Assembly (NCBI GenBank): GCA_963971575.1
Contig: OZ020611.1
Location: 241,142,654 to 241,206,653 of the forward strand
Direction: 5' to 3'
From: Liopterus haemorrhoidalis
Lineage: Eukaryota > Arthropoda > Insecta > Coleoptera > Dytiscidae
DNA: 64,000 nt
The position numbers were made by a program, and so were the translations under genes. The notes beneath the pieces are model-generated. The model did no database searches. It saw nothing but the letters and a program-made list of their open reading frames with translations, and was not told where the DNA came from. Below are positions 34,685 to 46,548 of this stretch, piece by piece (position 1 is the stretch's first letter; every line of letters starts with the position of its first letter).

Positions 34685-35734
34685 TAGAGCCCTGCGCGGA
34701 TAAGCTTTTCTGTATCCGCATCCGATCCGCATCCAAAGCTTTTGTAAATAATAAATCGACATCCGCAAAAATATCCGCACAATCCGCACAACAGGTTTTA
34801 CTGTCAGTTTAAAAAGATCTAACATGTTTCGCCTTATTTGGTAATCGCTGCACTAAAACACTATTGAAATTTTTTGGATTTAAACTAAAACTAACCTAAG
34901 GAACGCCAAAAGTTTTGAGGCCTAGATGCGCTAATAATTTTGCACCTAGAGAGAGACAAAAATGTTGGGGGGCCTTAGCGCCCTTTTTCGTTGGGAGCGG
35001 TGGCGTGCTGCTCATGAAATACGTGTTTATAGTACTTTCAAGTCTCATATTAATGTCAACTAACATCTCACGTCAGTTTTACCTTTACCAAGATGAGGAA
35101 AAAGTAATGCAACGTGGCTATATATTTTTTTTTATTATTGAATTAAAAAAAAAATAGAAAAGTTACTTGGTAGAAGGTGCTCCATATTTTTTCAAATAGC
35201 AACATGTCATTTTTCAATTTATGTCAATTTCAATTTTTGGAATCAGCAAAATAAAACAATTGGCAGGTTACATAATCAAATTTTCGAGAAAAATGTACTT
35301 ATATAGATAAATTTTGGTATTTAAATAAAACTTACTAATCAGTTTTATGTTAAAAAAGCGTTTATTAGATTTAAAAGTCTGAATTAGAGGCGAGGTAGGA
35401 AGATTATGTACATCGAAAGTGTACCAAGCAACTTTTATCCAAAATATTATTTTCTATATACAATAATAAAAAAAAGTCGAGTGTTTCAACACAATCTTGA
35501 TCATGGACAATTGTCTTAATAACAAAGTAACATAGAGTGAGATAGAATGCTATAAAATATCAGATGAGTACACAGACAACCGAAGGTAACCGAGGACAGC
35601 GTAGTCAGAACAAAATCGCGTGTTTTTCCGAAAGTAATCGAAGATTTAGTGTTCACGTGGATATTGCGGATAAGCAGATATAAAATTTTATCCGCATCCG
35701 AACCGCATCCGCATGGTTTATTAGCAGAGCTCTA
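34685..35734. mobile_element. hAT element with ATCCGC subterminal repeats
   Basis: 1050 bp, ends TAGAGCCCTGC...GCAGAGCTCTA (one mismatch), exact 8 bp duplication GTAATAAC (34677-34684, 35735-35742). Both ends hold clusters of ATCCGCATCCG words in inverted orientation, likely transposase-binding sites. The interior has no transposase frame and includes a different GC-richer patch (34905-35010). Confidence 0.85.
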
Positions 35735-35742
35735 GTAATAAC

Positions 35743-36798
35743 TTGCCACTCAAAGAAAGTCCTAGGCAAAAGACACAACAATTTTAGCAGAATTTCAAGA
35801 CTTAAGTTCTCCGATGACATTTATATATAACCTAGACGTATAAGAAATATTATTTATTCAAAAATCTCATTTTTTGTTCATGGCTTTTCCTATTTATTCC
35901 ACGGAACAGGTATATAATAATTAACCTACTAATTAAAATATTTGTGCAACTTACAATCGAAATCTGTACAACGAATATGATAAATATGTCTAATAATATT
36001 TAAAAACACTTTGCATATATAGAAAGATTCTTTTAAGAGTATCACACAAAATATGGTAGTTCGAAGTCCTTTAATTTTCAACACTTTAAAATTGTTTATT
36101 TGGAGCCAGTGCTGCCCAACATTGTGGAAGGTGCTGAGTATTCTTTAATTTAGCTCTGAAGTTAAACTATTAAATATGTTATATCATAGCTGCATTTAAC
36201 GTTGGAAAACTTTGGTCTCATAGTAGATTATCGAAGAATTTCTGCCCTAATAGCAAATATTGCTGTTCACCCCTCCACCTTATACGCTAATGTACAAAAA
36301 GCAAACTCATTCTGACATTTTTTATAAGATAGCTGACAAATTAGGCATTTCTTTTCATGTATACCAAATAATTCTTAATTTTTTATCAAATATTTTTTAT
36401 ACCTGAATATTATATTTTATATGTTTTTATTTATTTATTTACTTGTTATTGATAGTGTTATATAATTTTAAATAAACCTATGTACCTTAAGTACCTCGAA
36501 ATGTGCAATATTGAAGTGCAATATTATTTTTATATAATTTTATTTTTTTGTTATGTTTTGTTAACATTTTAATCGTTAATATTTTATTGTTATTTGTTAC
36601 TTTTTCTTAAATAAAAAATAAAATAGCAATTTTTGTTTTTTTTTTTTTATGTCTTGTATAATACAATATATAAATACAATAAATATATAAATACAATACT
36701 ATCGAAAAAAAAATGTTTTGTTTTTAAAAATTTTAAATTTGCAATTCGTTATCGAAAATTACTTTCGGAATAGAGTACCTAGTGAAGTATTTAGTACT
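35743..36798. other. Intergenic AT-rich DNA
   Basis: No gene, repeat partner or element end recognised. Poly-T and AT-rich runs at 36530-36730. Confidence 0.4.
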
Positions 36799-36870
36799 TA
36801 AAAAATTTATGTGAAGTTTGAATTTTCATATATTTCAGGATTTTGTAGGTATTTAATAAGTGTAAGAATT
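36799..36870 (-). repeat. Family A 3'-end fragment A9
   Basis: AAAAAATTTATGTGAAGTTTG, a decayed stem-loop and GGATTTTGTAGGTATTTAAT. Confidence 0.55.
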
Positions 36871-37166
36871 CAACATAACACTGGATGTCTATGAATATTT
36901 ATACATGTTTGAACTTGCTAAACTATGCGCGTGGATGTGTAAGTAAAGTATAGAACAATCTTAACAAGTAATTATAAGTGCGTTGCGTCGCTATCGCAGC
37001 ATCGAACCTGATCGGACTCGCACAATTAATTTGACAAGTTTGGACAAGTTCGGCAGCGCGTTTATTACACCAATAATAATCATAATTAAATGCAGATAGA
37101 GATTATTAGATACATCTGCATTAATGCAAAAAAATATATATATATATATGCTGTATAACAATGTCT

Positions 37167-37217
37167 TTTTAGGGTTTTGTAGGTATGACCAAAAAACCCT
37201 TATACCGTCATTTTGTC

Positions 37218-37303
<86 letters not shown>

Positions 37304-38158
37304 TCGGTTAAAATTGTAGCCAAACGGCTGAACCTAGAGAGTTGAAATTTGGCATGCTTATACAACTCTTTGACCCGCACATAGGAAAAATACTAAAACA
37401 TCTAAAAAACATACCCCCCTAAAAATATAAACAAATATGTGCTCATCGAAAACAATTTTTTTTTTTTTAATTCTGAGTAGGGTATCAAATGAAAGCCCTT
37501 ACTACGTGGATTAACGATCAAATTATTATTTTTGCAAAATAAATTATTTTGATGCGATTTTTGCCAAAATTGTGCAAAAAAATTTTTGTCCCACACCCTG
37601 TATTCCAGATGGTTTAAACTAAAAATCTAAAAAAATTCTAAGTAATGTATATTGGTGTGAACCGAAATAGTACAACAGGAATTTTTGATTAGATTATGTT
37701 TTCGGAAAATATCGCATTTTTTGTGGTTTTTGGTTCACAAAGTACAAAAGTTATACCAATGTAAGATACTCACATGTAAGGCGTACGATGGCGTAACGGG
37801 TTAGAGCGCTGGTGTCGGAAGCTAAAATTCTCTGGAAAACGAAGGGTTTCGAGTTCGAGTACGGAGTGAATTTTATTTTTTCTGTTTTTTTTTGCATTTT
37901 TATTATGTTGAAATTATTTTGTCAAAATTCTAGTTATATTTTGACAAATGTTGTATTTAATTTTTAAGAGCGTAAATTTAATAACCAGTCTTATTATATG
38001 ATTAACAGACGATAAATTATTTTAAAAATTTCGTTCATTTTGCCGTGATTACTACAAAATAAAATTTGTCCTACACACTCAGCATACCGCCTTCACTTAT
38101 TATATACCTGCGAAACCCTGAAATGTGTGAATATTCACACTTCACACAATTTTTTTTT
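37167..38158 (+). mobile_element. Family A copy A10 (subfamily 2)
   Basis: Full 5' end, (GTCT)n at 37216-37302, left arm, cassette (37780-37870), then a right arm replaced after ATAACCAGTC by a different sequence (ATTAACAGACGATAAATTAT, CACTCAGCATACCGCCTTCA), and a 3' end with ATACCTGCGAAACCCTG and GTGTGAATATTCACAC. Copy A12 shares this right arm. Confidence 0.85.
37780..37870 (+). ncRNA. tRNA-like cassette type VI (copy A10)
   Basis: TGGCGTAACGGGTTAGAGCG is the A-box region; GGGTTTCGAGTTCGAGTACG the B-box region 50 bases later. T-runs follow at 37880-37892. Shared, with about ten differences, by copy A12 at 52999-53092. Confidence 0.55.
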
Positions 38159-38847
38159 GTTTCTTTCAGTGCTTCTGTCTTTTTTAAATGTTAAGATGTT
38201 AAGAGCAATATTACTAGCAAACAATTTTAGATTGATATTAAAAATTGGGGGGGGGGAACCGTGGGCCACTGAAAATTTTAGGGGGACCAGGGCCCCCCTG
38301 GACCCCCACTAGCTCCGCCACTGTTCATAGGGGTGAAGCAAATGATCAAGAAAATCATATATTAAAACTTTTTGTTCTATAACAGTTGTTCAAAATTTAT
38401 ACTAATTCAGTTTCTGGCTAAGCCGTCTCTGCTTCCAATATCATTTTATTAAATTTTTAATTGACACTTTATGAGAAAGTAAAAACAGTAATACAATTAA
38501 ATACAACATTTTTCGTCCTAAAATTGTTGGTATTGTTATTAAAGTTTCGCAACATGTATTAGTTAGTGTAATAAATAATAACAAGTAATGACTTGTCTGA
38601 CTTCGCTCTCGGAATAACAATAATTAGACGGCGGCTGCGGTTGCGGCAGGGGCAGGAGCAGGTAAAAATACCTATCACCGCGTCGCGTTAGATCTGGAGC
38701 AGAGCGGGCAAAAATCAGGCGGGCACATGTCGCCGACCACATTGTAACGCTGCACTGCCACATACGGCTTGTTTTATGCTAGAAACTGACAAATCTATGC
38801 TTAATTCAAATATTCTTAACTGTTGCAACTTAAAGGTGGTTATACAT

Positions 38848-39915
38848 AAAAAATTGATGTGAAGTGTGAATTTTCACACATTTCAGGGTTTTGCAGGTAT
38901 TTAATAACTGAATGATGATTATTTGGGATGCCAAAACAAATTTTATGTCAAAATATTTTTTTATGAATTTTAATTCGAATGCCTAATACCATTATTTAAG
39001 TTTCTAAATATGTGCAGTATTTTTTTTACATAGCAAGGTTCATTAAGATTTTGAAAATTGCGCCTATGGCTTCTATTGGTTGCTTAAATCATTAGCCCCG
39101 CCCTCTGATTTCGTATACATCAAACTGAATTAAATAATAATTTCAACACTTCCCACTGGTTATTAAATTTACGCTTTTAAAAATTAAATGCAACATTTAC
39201 CAAAATATAACTAGAATTTTGACAAAATAATTTAAACAAAAGAAAACTGCAAAAAAAAACAAAAAAAATAAAATTGACAGGATTCGAACTCTAGTGTGCA
39301 AGTTACCTGTTTGACAAATTAGAAAACCAATGACTAAACGCACATCGCTATGAGCGCTGACGTATCAACTTGGTTACATAGCGAATTAAATATTTAACAT
39401 ATTTTGGTTAAAAACACAAAAAATGCATTATTTTCCGAAAACATAATCTGATCAAAAATTCCTGTTGTACTATTCCGGTTCATACCAATATACATTACTT
39501 AGAATTTTTTCAGATTTTTAGTTTAAACCATCTGGGCTACAGGGTGTGGAACAAACATTTTTTTGCACAATTTTGACAAAAATCGCGTCAAAATAATTTA
39601 TTTTGCAAAAATAAAATTTTGATCGGTAACCCACGTACTAAGGGCTTTGATTTGATACCCTACTCAGAATTTTAAAAAAATATTTTTTTTTTTCGATGAG
39701 CTCGTATTTGTTTATATTTTTAGGGAGATATGTTTTTTAGATGTTTTAGTATTTTTCCTATGTGTGGGTCAAAAAGTTGTAGAAGCATGCCATATTTCAA
39801 CTCTCTAGGTTTAGGCGTTTGGCTACAATTTTTACCGAACAGACAGACAGACAGACAGACAGACGACAAAATGACGGTATAAGGGTTTTTTGGTCATACC
39901 TACAAAATCCTAAAA
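38848..39915 (-). mobile_element. Family A copy A11
   Basis: Near-complete minus-orientation copy with perfect GTGTGAATTTTCACAC stem-loop, cassette (39275-39370), arms and a short (GTCT)n (39839-39864). Confidence 0.85.
39275..39370 (-). ncRNA. tRNA-like cassette type III (copy A11)
   Basis: Minus strand: AGAGTTCGAATCCTG is a clear B-box; the A-box (TCATAGCGATGTGCGTTTAG) is weak. The last ~35 bases resemble type I (GTAACTTGC...ACTAG-GTTCGAATCCTGT) while the first ~55 do not, so it looks mosaic. Confidence 0.5.
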
Positions 39916-40039
39916 AGATCAGAGGTTGGCAACGTTTATACGTCGCCGGTTACATTCAGTAACTTTTTTTTTAAGGGCTACATTCTGTAGCCATAGGTAT
40001 TGGCTGATTAAAAAAAAAAAAATTATTCGAATAGAATTA

Positions 40040-40700
40040 CAATTCAATATTGTTTCCCTTAAAATAATTTCCTTGGGAAGCCACACAGCACTGGAGACGG
40101 TTCTACCAATCCTCATAGCAGTGCTGGAACTCGGATACTGAAATAGCTTTCAGCTGGTCAGTTACGGATGTTTGAATGTTTTCGAGTGTCCCAAAATGAC
40201 GTCCCTTGAGGTGATTTTTCAATCTTGAGAAGAGGAAAAAGTCACAAGGACTCAAGTCAGGCGAATAAGGAGGCTGATGAGCCACAGGAATGTTTTTACT
40301 GGCCAAAAACTCGTTTATTGAAATTGCTGTGTGACAAGAACGAGTTTCTGATGAACGATAGTGTGAGTCAAATTCAACTCTTCCCCGATCATTGTGACTG
40401 TCAACCGACGATCTGAACGCACAAGATCCCGGGTTCTGTCGACATTTTCATCGGTTATTGAAGATGAAGGCCTTCCGCTGCGTGATGATGAGCGTGAAGA
40501 TGTAGGCCTTCCGCTGCATCTTCAATCAACTCTCTTCCTTCTGAAAATGCCTTAAACCACAAAAAACCTGAGTCCTAGACAAAACACTGTTTCCGTAGGT
40601 CTGCAAAGTTTTGCAAAAGTTTCCGTTGCACTGTGCCCAAGTCTGAAGTAAAACCTGATAGCACACCGTTGCTCGATATGAATGTCACTCATTTTTAGAA
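40040..40700 (-). pseudogene. Mariner-like transposase, internally deleted
   Basis: Minus strand from 40695 begins MSDIHIEQRCAIRFYFRLGH (N-terminal helix-turn-helix region), passes a GRPTSSRSS linker and LVRSDRRLTVTMIGEELNLT, then jumps to NKRVFGQ/ASKNIPV and PPYSPDLSPCDFFLFSRLKN with the third catalytic Asp, ending FQHCYEDW...CVASQGNYF. The central part with the first and second catalytic Asp is deleted. The SGRPTSSRSS-type linker block is duplicated. A different mariner lineage from the 60524 family. Confidence 0.75.
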
Positions 40701-41117
40701 CGCACTAGAAAATACTGTTTCACGAAAAAAAAAAATCGCTACGGACAACAAAATAGTATAATTTTCTGAGATAAGAATTACAAATATTGCAGTTAAATCA
40801 AAACCGTTCTTTTTAAAATGACGTAAAGTAATTTGCAAAAATAAAGTAAATTTAATAAATTATTGTTTAAGTAAAGGACTGCTTTTGCGCGGTAATATCC
40901 CGTACTGCGAGGCAATACCGATTAAAAAGGAGCAATATCGCGCACTTTGTAAAATGCAGCAAGCAAAATACAATTTGAAATATTATAGGGATTTGCAGCT
41001 AAGCACCCTACCATCTGGTGAGCGTTTCATGAACTTGTGTACATCAGATAACATTTCGTTTTGTGTATTGGTTTTGTATGAAGTTTGTTTTTAAAGTTTT
41101 ATTATAATCATTGAAAA

Positions 41118-41345
41118 ATGTATAATACATATTGTTGTGTGCCTATGTGCAATTCATTGAAAAGAAGAAACCCGGAAATATCGTTTCATTTGTTTCCACT
41201 AATATCAGACACCGTACGATTCGAAACAAAATTGGGAAAGCAAGAGGTTAGGAATCGACGCGAATTTTAGATAAACAATTTAAAAATTGGAAAAAAAGTG
41301 AGCCCTTATATCAAAGTTTGCTCATTACATTTTAATGATAGTGAC
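41118..41345 (+). pseudogene. THAP-domain (C2CH zinc finger) remnant
   Basis: From ATG the frame reads YCCVPMCNSLKRRNPEISFH and LFP, then after about 25 poorly matching residues and one stop (TAG near 41268) it resumes with KVCSLHFNDSDYKKYF. This is the THAP order: N-terminal C-x-x-x-C, an NP...SFH-x-FP block, then VCSLHF...DY near the end. THAP domains bind DNA in host factors and in P-element-type transposases. The conserved Trp expected in the middle is not visible, and no transposase follows, so this is a broken fragment or an exon with an unseen splice. No P-element ends were found. Confidence 0.45.
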
Positions 41346-43126
41346 TACAAAAAATATTTTCAATTTTGTATTTATTATCGCATATCTTGAAAATTCCTGT
41401 TATTGTGTGTGGGTTTGTAATGCACAAGTTTGTAGGCATAATGCATAAATCTTTATGAACTCTCTGTTTTTTTCAGTGACTCCATACAATATGCTCCATA
41501 TGCCCAGCATTGTAGATTTCTACCCCTTGGTAAACAACACGGGAATTATTATTTCCCCCAATATAGTTAAAATAATCGACAATGGAAAACCGCCATAACT
41601 TAAAACCAGATCACAAAATGTAGTATTTTAGATGTTTACAAGTAATGTCACTTCACAAAATCAGAAAATCCCAAACAATTATTTATTTTTTGTCGTTTTT
41701 TGATCCACTTGTCGCTATTATTTACTAGTAAATGTCAAGTGGTATCTGATTTAGAATGGTTTCAAAAAAATCCGCGTGGCGCTACGATCTTAAAATTTTT
41801 CCCCTATAAAGTAATTTCTGACAAATTGAGAGCACCTACTTTTTCGTAATCCTTAAAAGCAGGATAGTTTTACTACTTCCTTTAAATATGGGGCAACACG
41901 CATATGTTAGTGACATATCACCACATGGGGTATTTTCATTCGTGCGATAATCTCCCAGGCTAATCTAATTATCTTTTGCCGACTACTAAAACACAATTAC
42001 CCATGCAAATGAAACAAATTAAACATGAATACAACAACAAGAATGATAAACAAACTGGAAATTGGTAAATTTGTATATTTAAAGCTTAACTTGCTCATAT
42101 AATAACAGCAAAATATAATAGCAAGAAAAGTAGTGAGAAATAGATTATACAACATAACATGTAGATGTTCCACCACTGACAATTTCAGTTATAGTTAGTT
42201 CTACAGTTAGTTCATAGGTGGCATTCACAATCAAAATTCAATTTAAGTTATTCCGTAGTGAAGAATCAGCATGCGTGTCATTACCCTTCGTTTCCCTATT
42301 GAGTAAAATGGTAAACATTTATGGTGTAAGTCCACCTTTATTTCGATTAGAACAAACCAGTTTGTGAAGCGGCCTTGCAGAAAATCTAAAGTCACTGAAC
42401 TGCAACATGTAAATATTTACTGAATGCATTTAATTATCTACAAAAAATCCACTTTTCGCTCTCATTTATTCGCTTTTTATTTGCACAATTGTAACTTAAC
42501 ATGAGAACTACACATATACATATACACAATAACACACATACACGCTACGTGCATACACGAATAATTTCTAAGAGAATTTATTGTTTTAAATTTCTATTTC
42601 TGAGATGAAAGATATTATTTTAAATGTGAAAGATACGATTGCGATTTTATCTAGCACGACCAAACAAAAGCGCAGATAAAGCAATAAATAAGTATCTAGG
42701 ATTTACTTTTCAATTACATAGAAAACAAAGCATTATTATGGTTTAACCAAGGGGTGGGGACCACATGACCTTAAGTTTAATTATATTCTACGGCGAGAAA
42801 TAGACCATACACAAAAGACAGTAAGCACCGTCTTTATCTCCAAATTTTCTTAATACTAGTAAATATCAGCATATACCGTTTACTAGAAAATTTCAACTTG
42901 AAATTTTTCATTATAATATGGGTGGAACTGTGTTAACCAAAGTAAATGTTATAAACTCAGATTTGACACACATATTGAGAACATCACCTCATCTGTTCTA
43001 AGAAATCTTAGATTCATATTTAGGTCAATTAAAAATCTGAAAGCTTTATCCAGTTATACAAATCACTTGTCTGCAGTAAGCATAATCTGGAATCCTCACT
43101 ATCAAATCTACAGAGTCGAGTCAATC
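41346..43126. other. Intergenic DNA without recognised gene
   Basis: AT-rich; short ACACATATACA-type repeats near 42510-42560. No element ends or coding similarity recognised. Confidence 0.4.
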
Positions 43127-43490
43127 AGTGGCGTAGCGTGGGTTTCAGCCGCCCGGGGCGGAGGCAAATATCGCCGCCCCCTTCTTTAGGTATTTAAATC
43201 CAAAAGCAGGACCGGGTCTTTGGCAGCCTTATGCAAGATTGAATGGAGCGCCCCCAGACAGGGCAAACTTTCAAGAAAAGACCAAAAAAAAGGCTTTACT
43301 TCTAAATTTCAAGTGAAGACCTAAAACAAAAAGGTTTTCACTTCTAAATTTCAAGTGAAGACCTAAAAAAAAAAGGTTTTCACTTCTAAATTTCAAGTGA
43401 AGACAAAAAAAAGGTCCTCACTTCTAAATCAGACCTAAAAAAAACAGTTCGTGATTCACAAAAAAAATACATTGCTGGCGCCCTAACCTT
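43127..43490. mobile_element. hAT fragment related to 29360, with expanded hairpin repeat
   Basis: Left end CAGTGGCGTAGCGTGGGTTT matches the element at 29360. Inside, CACTTCTAAATTTCAAGTG plus AAGACCTAAAA is repeated about four times (43300-43440) against once at 29460. The right inverted end is missing; it abuts a reverse-transcriptase remnant. Confidence 0.65.
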
Positions 43491-43784
43491 TTAAAGCTTG
43501 CTAACAGACTACTGTTTCTGGATATGTGTGGCCTTTACAAAATAGTTAACAATATAGTAGATTGTGCTGAATTGTTGGGTTATTTAAATTTCAATGTACC
43601 TCAGATTTATACCCGACAGCAAAACACATTTTATTTAGAAAATAAATTATCTAATATAGGCAATTTCTCACAGATTAATAAGAGTGTTACTTATTTTAAT
43701 AAAATGTTACGTGTGATATATATTTATTTTTATCATTGGGTTAGTTTAAAAGTACATAAAATTAAATCACACTTAAATAATTAA
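43491..43784 (+). pseudogene. Non-LTR retrotransposon ORF2, C-terminal tail
   Basis: MCGLYKIVNNIVDCAELLGY then LNFNVPQIYTRQQNTFYLEN and MLRVIYIYF. This is the C-terminal tail (LCYKII-x-DC-ELL...NFNVP...TR...F) common after the reverse transcriptase in arthropod CR1/jockey-type ORF2. Short 5'-truncated relic. Confidence 0.6.
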
Positions 43785-43954
43785 TGTATATTATCTATTG
43801 TTAGTCACTTCTTTTATTGTAACTTTTTTCTTTTTTTTGTTACAATTATAATAATTACTAGGTTATTACCCGTCAAAACTGACGGATTTATAATATTAAA
43901 ATTTCAATTGTTTGTATGTGTATTTGGTTTTATTTTTTAACGTATCCTAATTTC

Positions 43955-44150
43955 GTCGCTAGTCTGCGAATCATGGGACAGGATATCACCAGTTAGCTAA
44001 TCACGGGAGAGGGCGTCACCTGTCAGCCAATCAAGAAAAAGGGTGTCCCCAGTTAGCCAATCACGAGCACTTTAGAAAAATTAACGTCATAATGTTACCG
44101 ACACTACATACAGACACTTGCTAATTATATAGTTAGATTATTTATTCATT
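43955..44150 (+). repeat. Left flank of the 121 bp array (CCAGTTAGCCAATCACGAG repeats)
   Basis: About three imperfect ~33 bp units containing CAGTTAGC(C/T)AATCACG, the last continuing into TTACCGACACTACATACAGA and GCTAATTATATA. The last unit reappears after the array at 45672-45765. Confidence 0.65.
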
Positions 44151-44235
44151 AACTTTTTAAGATGAGAAAACGATTCATTTTTACTTAGTACATTACATTT
44201 ATATTGTTAAAACTAAAAATAATTTGAGACGTTAA

Positions 44236-45645
44236 TTTATGCCTGCGAAACCCTAGACATTTCTATATATAATTATATTCGTAGATACTTAGAGAATAAA
44301 TCTGCAAAATATTGTTCATATCAGTTAAAGGATATAGGCTTGTCTAGAGTTTCTCGTTTATGCCTACGAAACCCAAAACATTTATATATAAAATTTTATC
44401 CGCAGTTTCTTAAAGAATAAATTTGCAAAATATTATTCATATGGGTCAAAGGAAACAGGAGTATCTACAGTCTCTTGTTTATGCCTACGAAACCCTAGAT
44501 TTTTATTTATGTAATTATATTTGTAAATTCTTAGCAAATAAATGTGCAAAATGTTGTTCATATCGGTCAAAGGAAACAGGAGTATCTAGAGTCTCTTGTT
44601 TATGGCTACGAAACCCTAGGCAGTTATGTATAGAATTATATTCGTGGATTCTTATAGAATAAATCTGCAAAATATTGTTTATATCGGTCAAAGGAAACAG
44701 GAGTATCTATAATCTCTTGTTTATGCCTACGAAACTCTAGACATTTATGCATATAATTATATTTGTAGATTCTTAGAAAATAAATCTGAAAAATACTGTT
44801 CATATCGGTCAAAGGATATAGGAGTACCCGGGGATTTCTTGTTTATGCCCACGAAACCCTATACGTTTCTATAGGTTATTTTATTCGCAGATTTTTAAAT
44901 AATAAATCTGCAAAATATTTTTCATATCGATCAAAGAATATAGAAGTGTCTACAGTTTCTTATTTATGCCTACGAAACTCTAGATATTTCTATACGGTGT
45001 GTTATCCGCAGATTTTTAGAGAATAAATTTGCAAAATGTTTTTCATATCGATCAAAGAATATAGAAGTGTCTAGAGTTTCTTATTTATATCTACGAAACC
45101 CTAGATATTTCTGTATGTAATTATATTTGTTTCTGTATTCTTAGAGAATAAATCTGCAAAATATTGTTCATATCGGTCAAAGGATATAGTAGTCTCTTGT
45201 TTATGCCTACGAAACCCTAGACATTTATGTACGTAATTATATTTGTAGATTCTTAGAGGATATATCTGCAAAATATTGTTCATATTGGTCAAAGGATATA
45301 GCAGTGTCTAGAGTTTCTTGTTTATGCCTGCGAAACCCTAGACATTTCTGTAAATAATTATATTTTTAGATTGTAAGAAAATAAATCTGCAAAATATTAT
45401 TCATATTGGTTGAAGGATATAGCAGTGTATATAGTTTCTTGTTTATGCCTACGAAACCCTAGACATTTCTATATGTTATTTTATTCGCAGTTTCTTAGAG
45501 AATAAATCTGCAAAATATTGTTGATATCAGTCAAATGATATAGGAGTATCTAGAGTTTCTTGTTTATGCCTACGAAATCCTACAAATTTCTATATGTAAT
45601 TATATTCGTAGATTCTTAGAGAATAAATCTGCAAAATACCTGTCA
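44236..45645 (+). repeat. 121 bp satellite-like array, 12 units
   Basis: Units of 120-122 bp, each with TTTATGCCTACGAAACCCTAG, GAATAAATCTGCAAAATATT and CATATCGGTCAAAGGATATA. Unit starts near 44240, 44360, 44481, 44602, 44723, 44845, 44966, 45087, 45203, 45324, 45445 and 45566. Identity between units looks like 80-90%. The GCCTACGAAACCC block resembles the 3' subterminal repeat of family A. No coding meaning. Confidence 0.9.
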
Positions 45646-45671
45646 ATCAAGTCAAACTGGGAACACCCTGT

Positions 45672-45765
45672 TTCCCAGTTAGCCAATCACGAGAACCTTA
45701 GGAAAAATGACGTTACAGTGTTACACAATCACTAACACACGGTAGCTAATTATATATGTACGATA
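45672..45765 (+). repeat. Right flank of the array, direct repeat of the left flank
   Basis: CCCAGTTAGCCAATCACGAG...ATGACGTTACAGTGTTACAC...GCTAATTATATA matches 44030-44145 in the same orientation. Confidence 0.7.
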
Positions 45766-46089
45766 TTATTGAGCCAAATTTTTTTGAGACTAATAAACTA
45801 ATTTGTTGATTAAATTATTATTTTTGTAAATTATCAATGTACCTTTTGATGAATATTTACTTTTAATTTGTGAAAATCTGTTGTAGAGATTTATATCTGT
45901 TGATTTTCAGACGTACAGTAAAAATTTAAAAAAATAAAATAAAATAAATAAATATTTTTTTGATTCTTTTTATCTGTATAGACACCTTTTATCTAACGAA
46001 ATATAATATATTCGTCCATTAATCTACTTTGTATGAGCTTTCATTACCCCACAATATAAGAGCCCTGTCGCAAATTGTTGGCCTATTGG

Positions 46090-46341
46090 TAGGGTTGTCA
46101 ACAGTCACGAGTATCTTTTAAAGAGAACATGTTCTCTTTTTCAACAAAATATGTACATGATTAAATATTTACATATTACAAATTTAAATATTAAAAATTA
46201 TTAAATTACATTTTTATGTGCAATTAGAAGTGTACTGTTTAGGTTACCAATGTTATATAATTATAAAAAAAAGTATATACGAATAAATATATTTTTTAAA
46301 TAAATGTTCTCTTTTTTTGTTCTTAACAGTTGACAACCCTA
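46090..46341. mobile_element. hAT MITE (TAGGGTTGTCAAC ends)
   Basis: 252 bp with 13 bp perfect inverted ends and flanks CCTATTGG / CCTCTTGG (7 of 8). No coding capacity. Confidence 0.85.
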
Positions 46342-46548
46342 CCTCTTGGGAAATATTTAGACATCTTAAATTATTAAATATTTTAAACAAATGTGAAAAA
46401 TAACTTTTCGTCTGTGCTTTTCAACTATTAGTATGTTAATCACAATTTACGTATTAGGCTAAAATAAGTGTCAAAACAAAAATAAAAATTAATAGTAGTA
46501 TTATTTAAACAATGTATGGTAGCAAAATAGATGGTGTATACGTACATA

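Noticed and set aside
38563..38763. GC-richer 66-codon minus-strand frame near 38.6 kb
   Set aside because: Proline/glutamine run from CAG/CCG repeats, no splice signals and no family resemblance; weaker than the 51373 candidate.
40885..41094. 69-codon open frame upstream of the THAP remnant as a gene
   Set aside because: No recognisable domain, no splice or promoter signal, and length expected by chance in places.
44236..45645. 121 bp array as a CRISPR-like locus
   Set aside because: The whole unit is repeated, including the would-be spacers; eukaryotic context; no cas genes.
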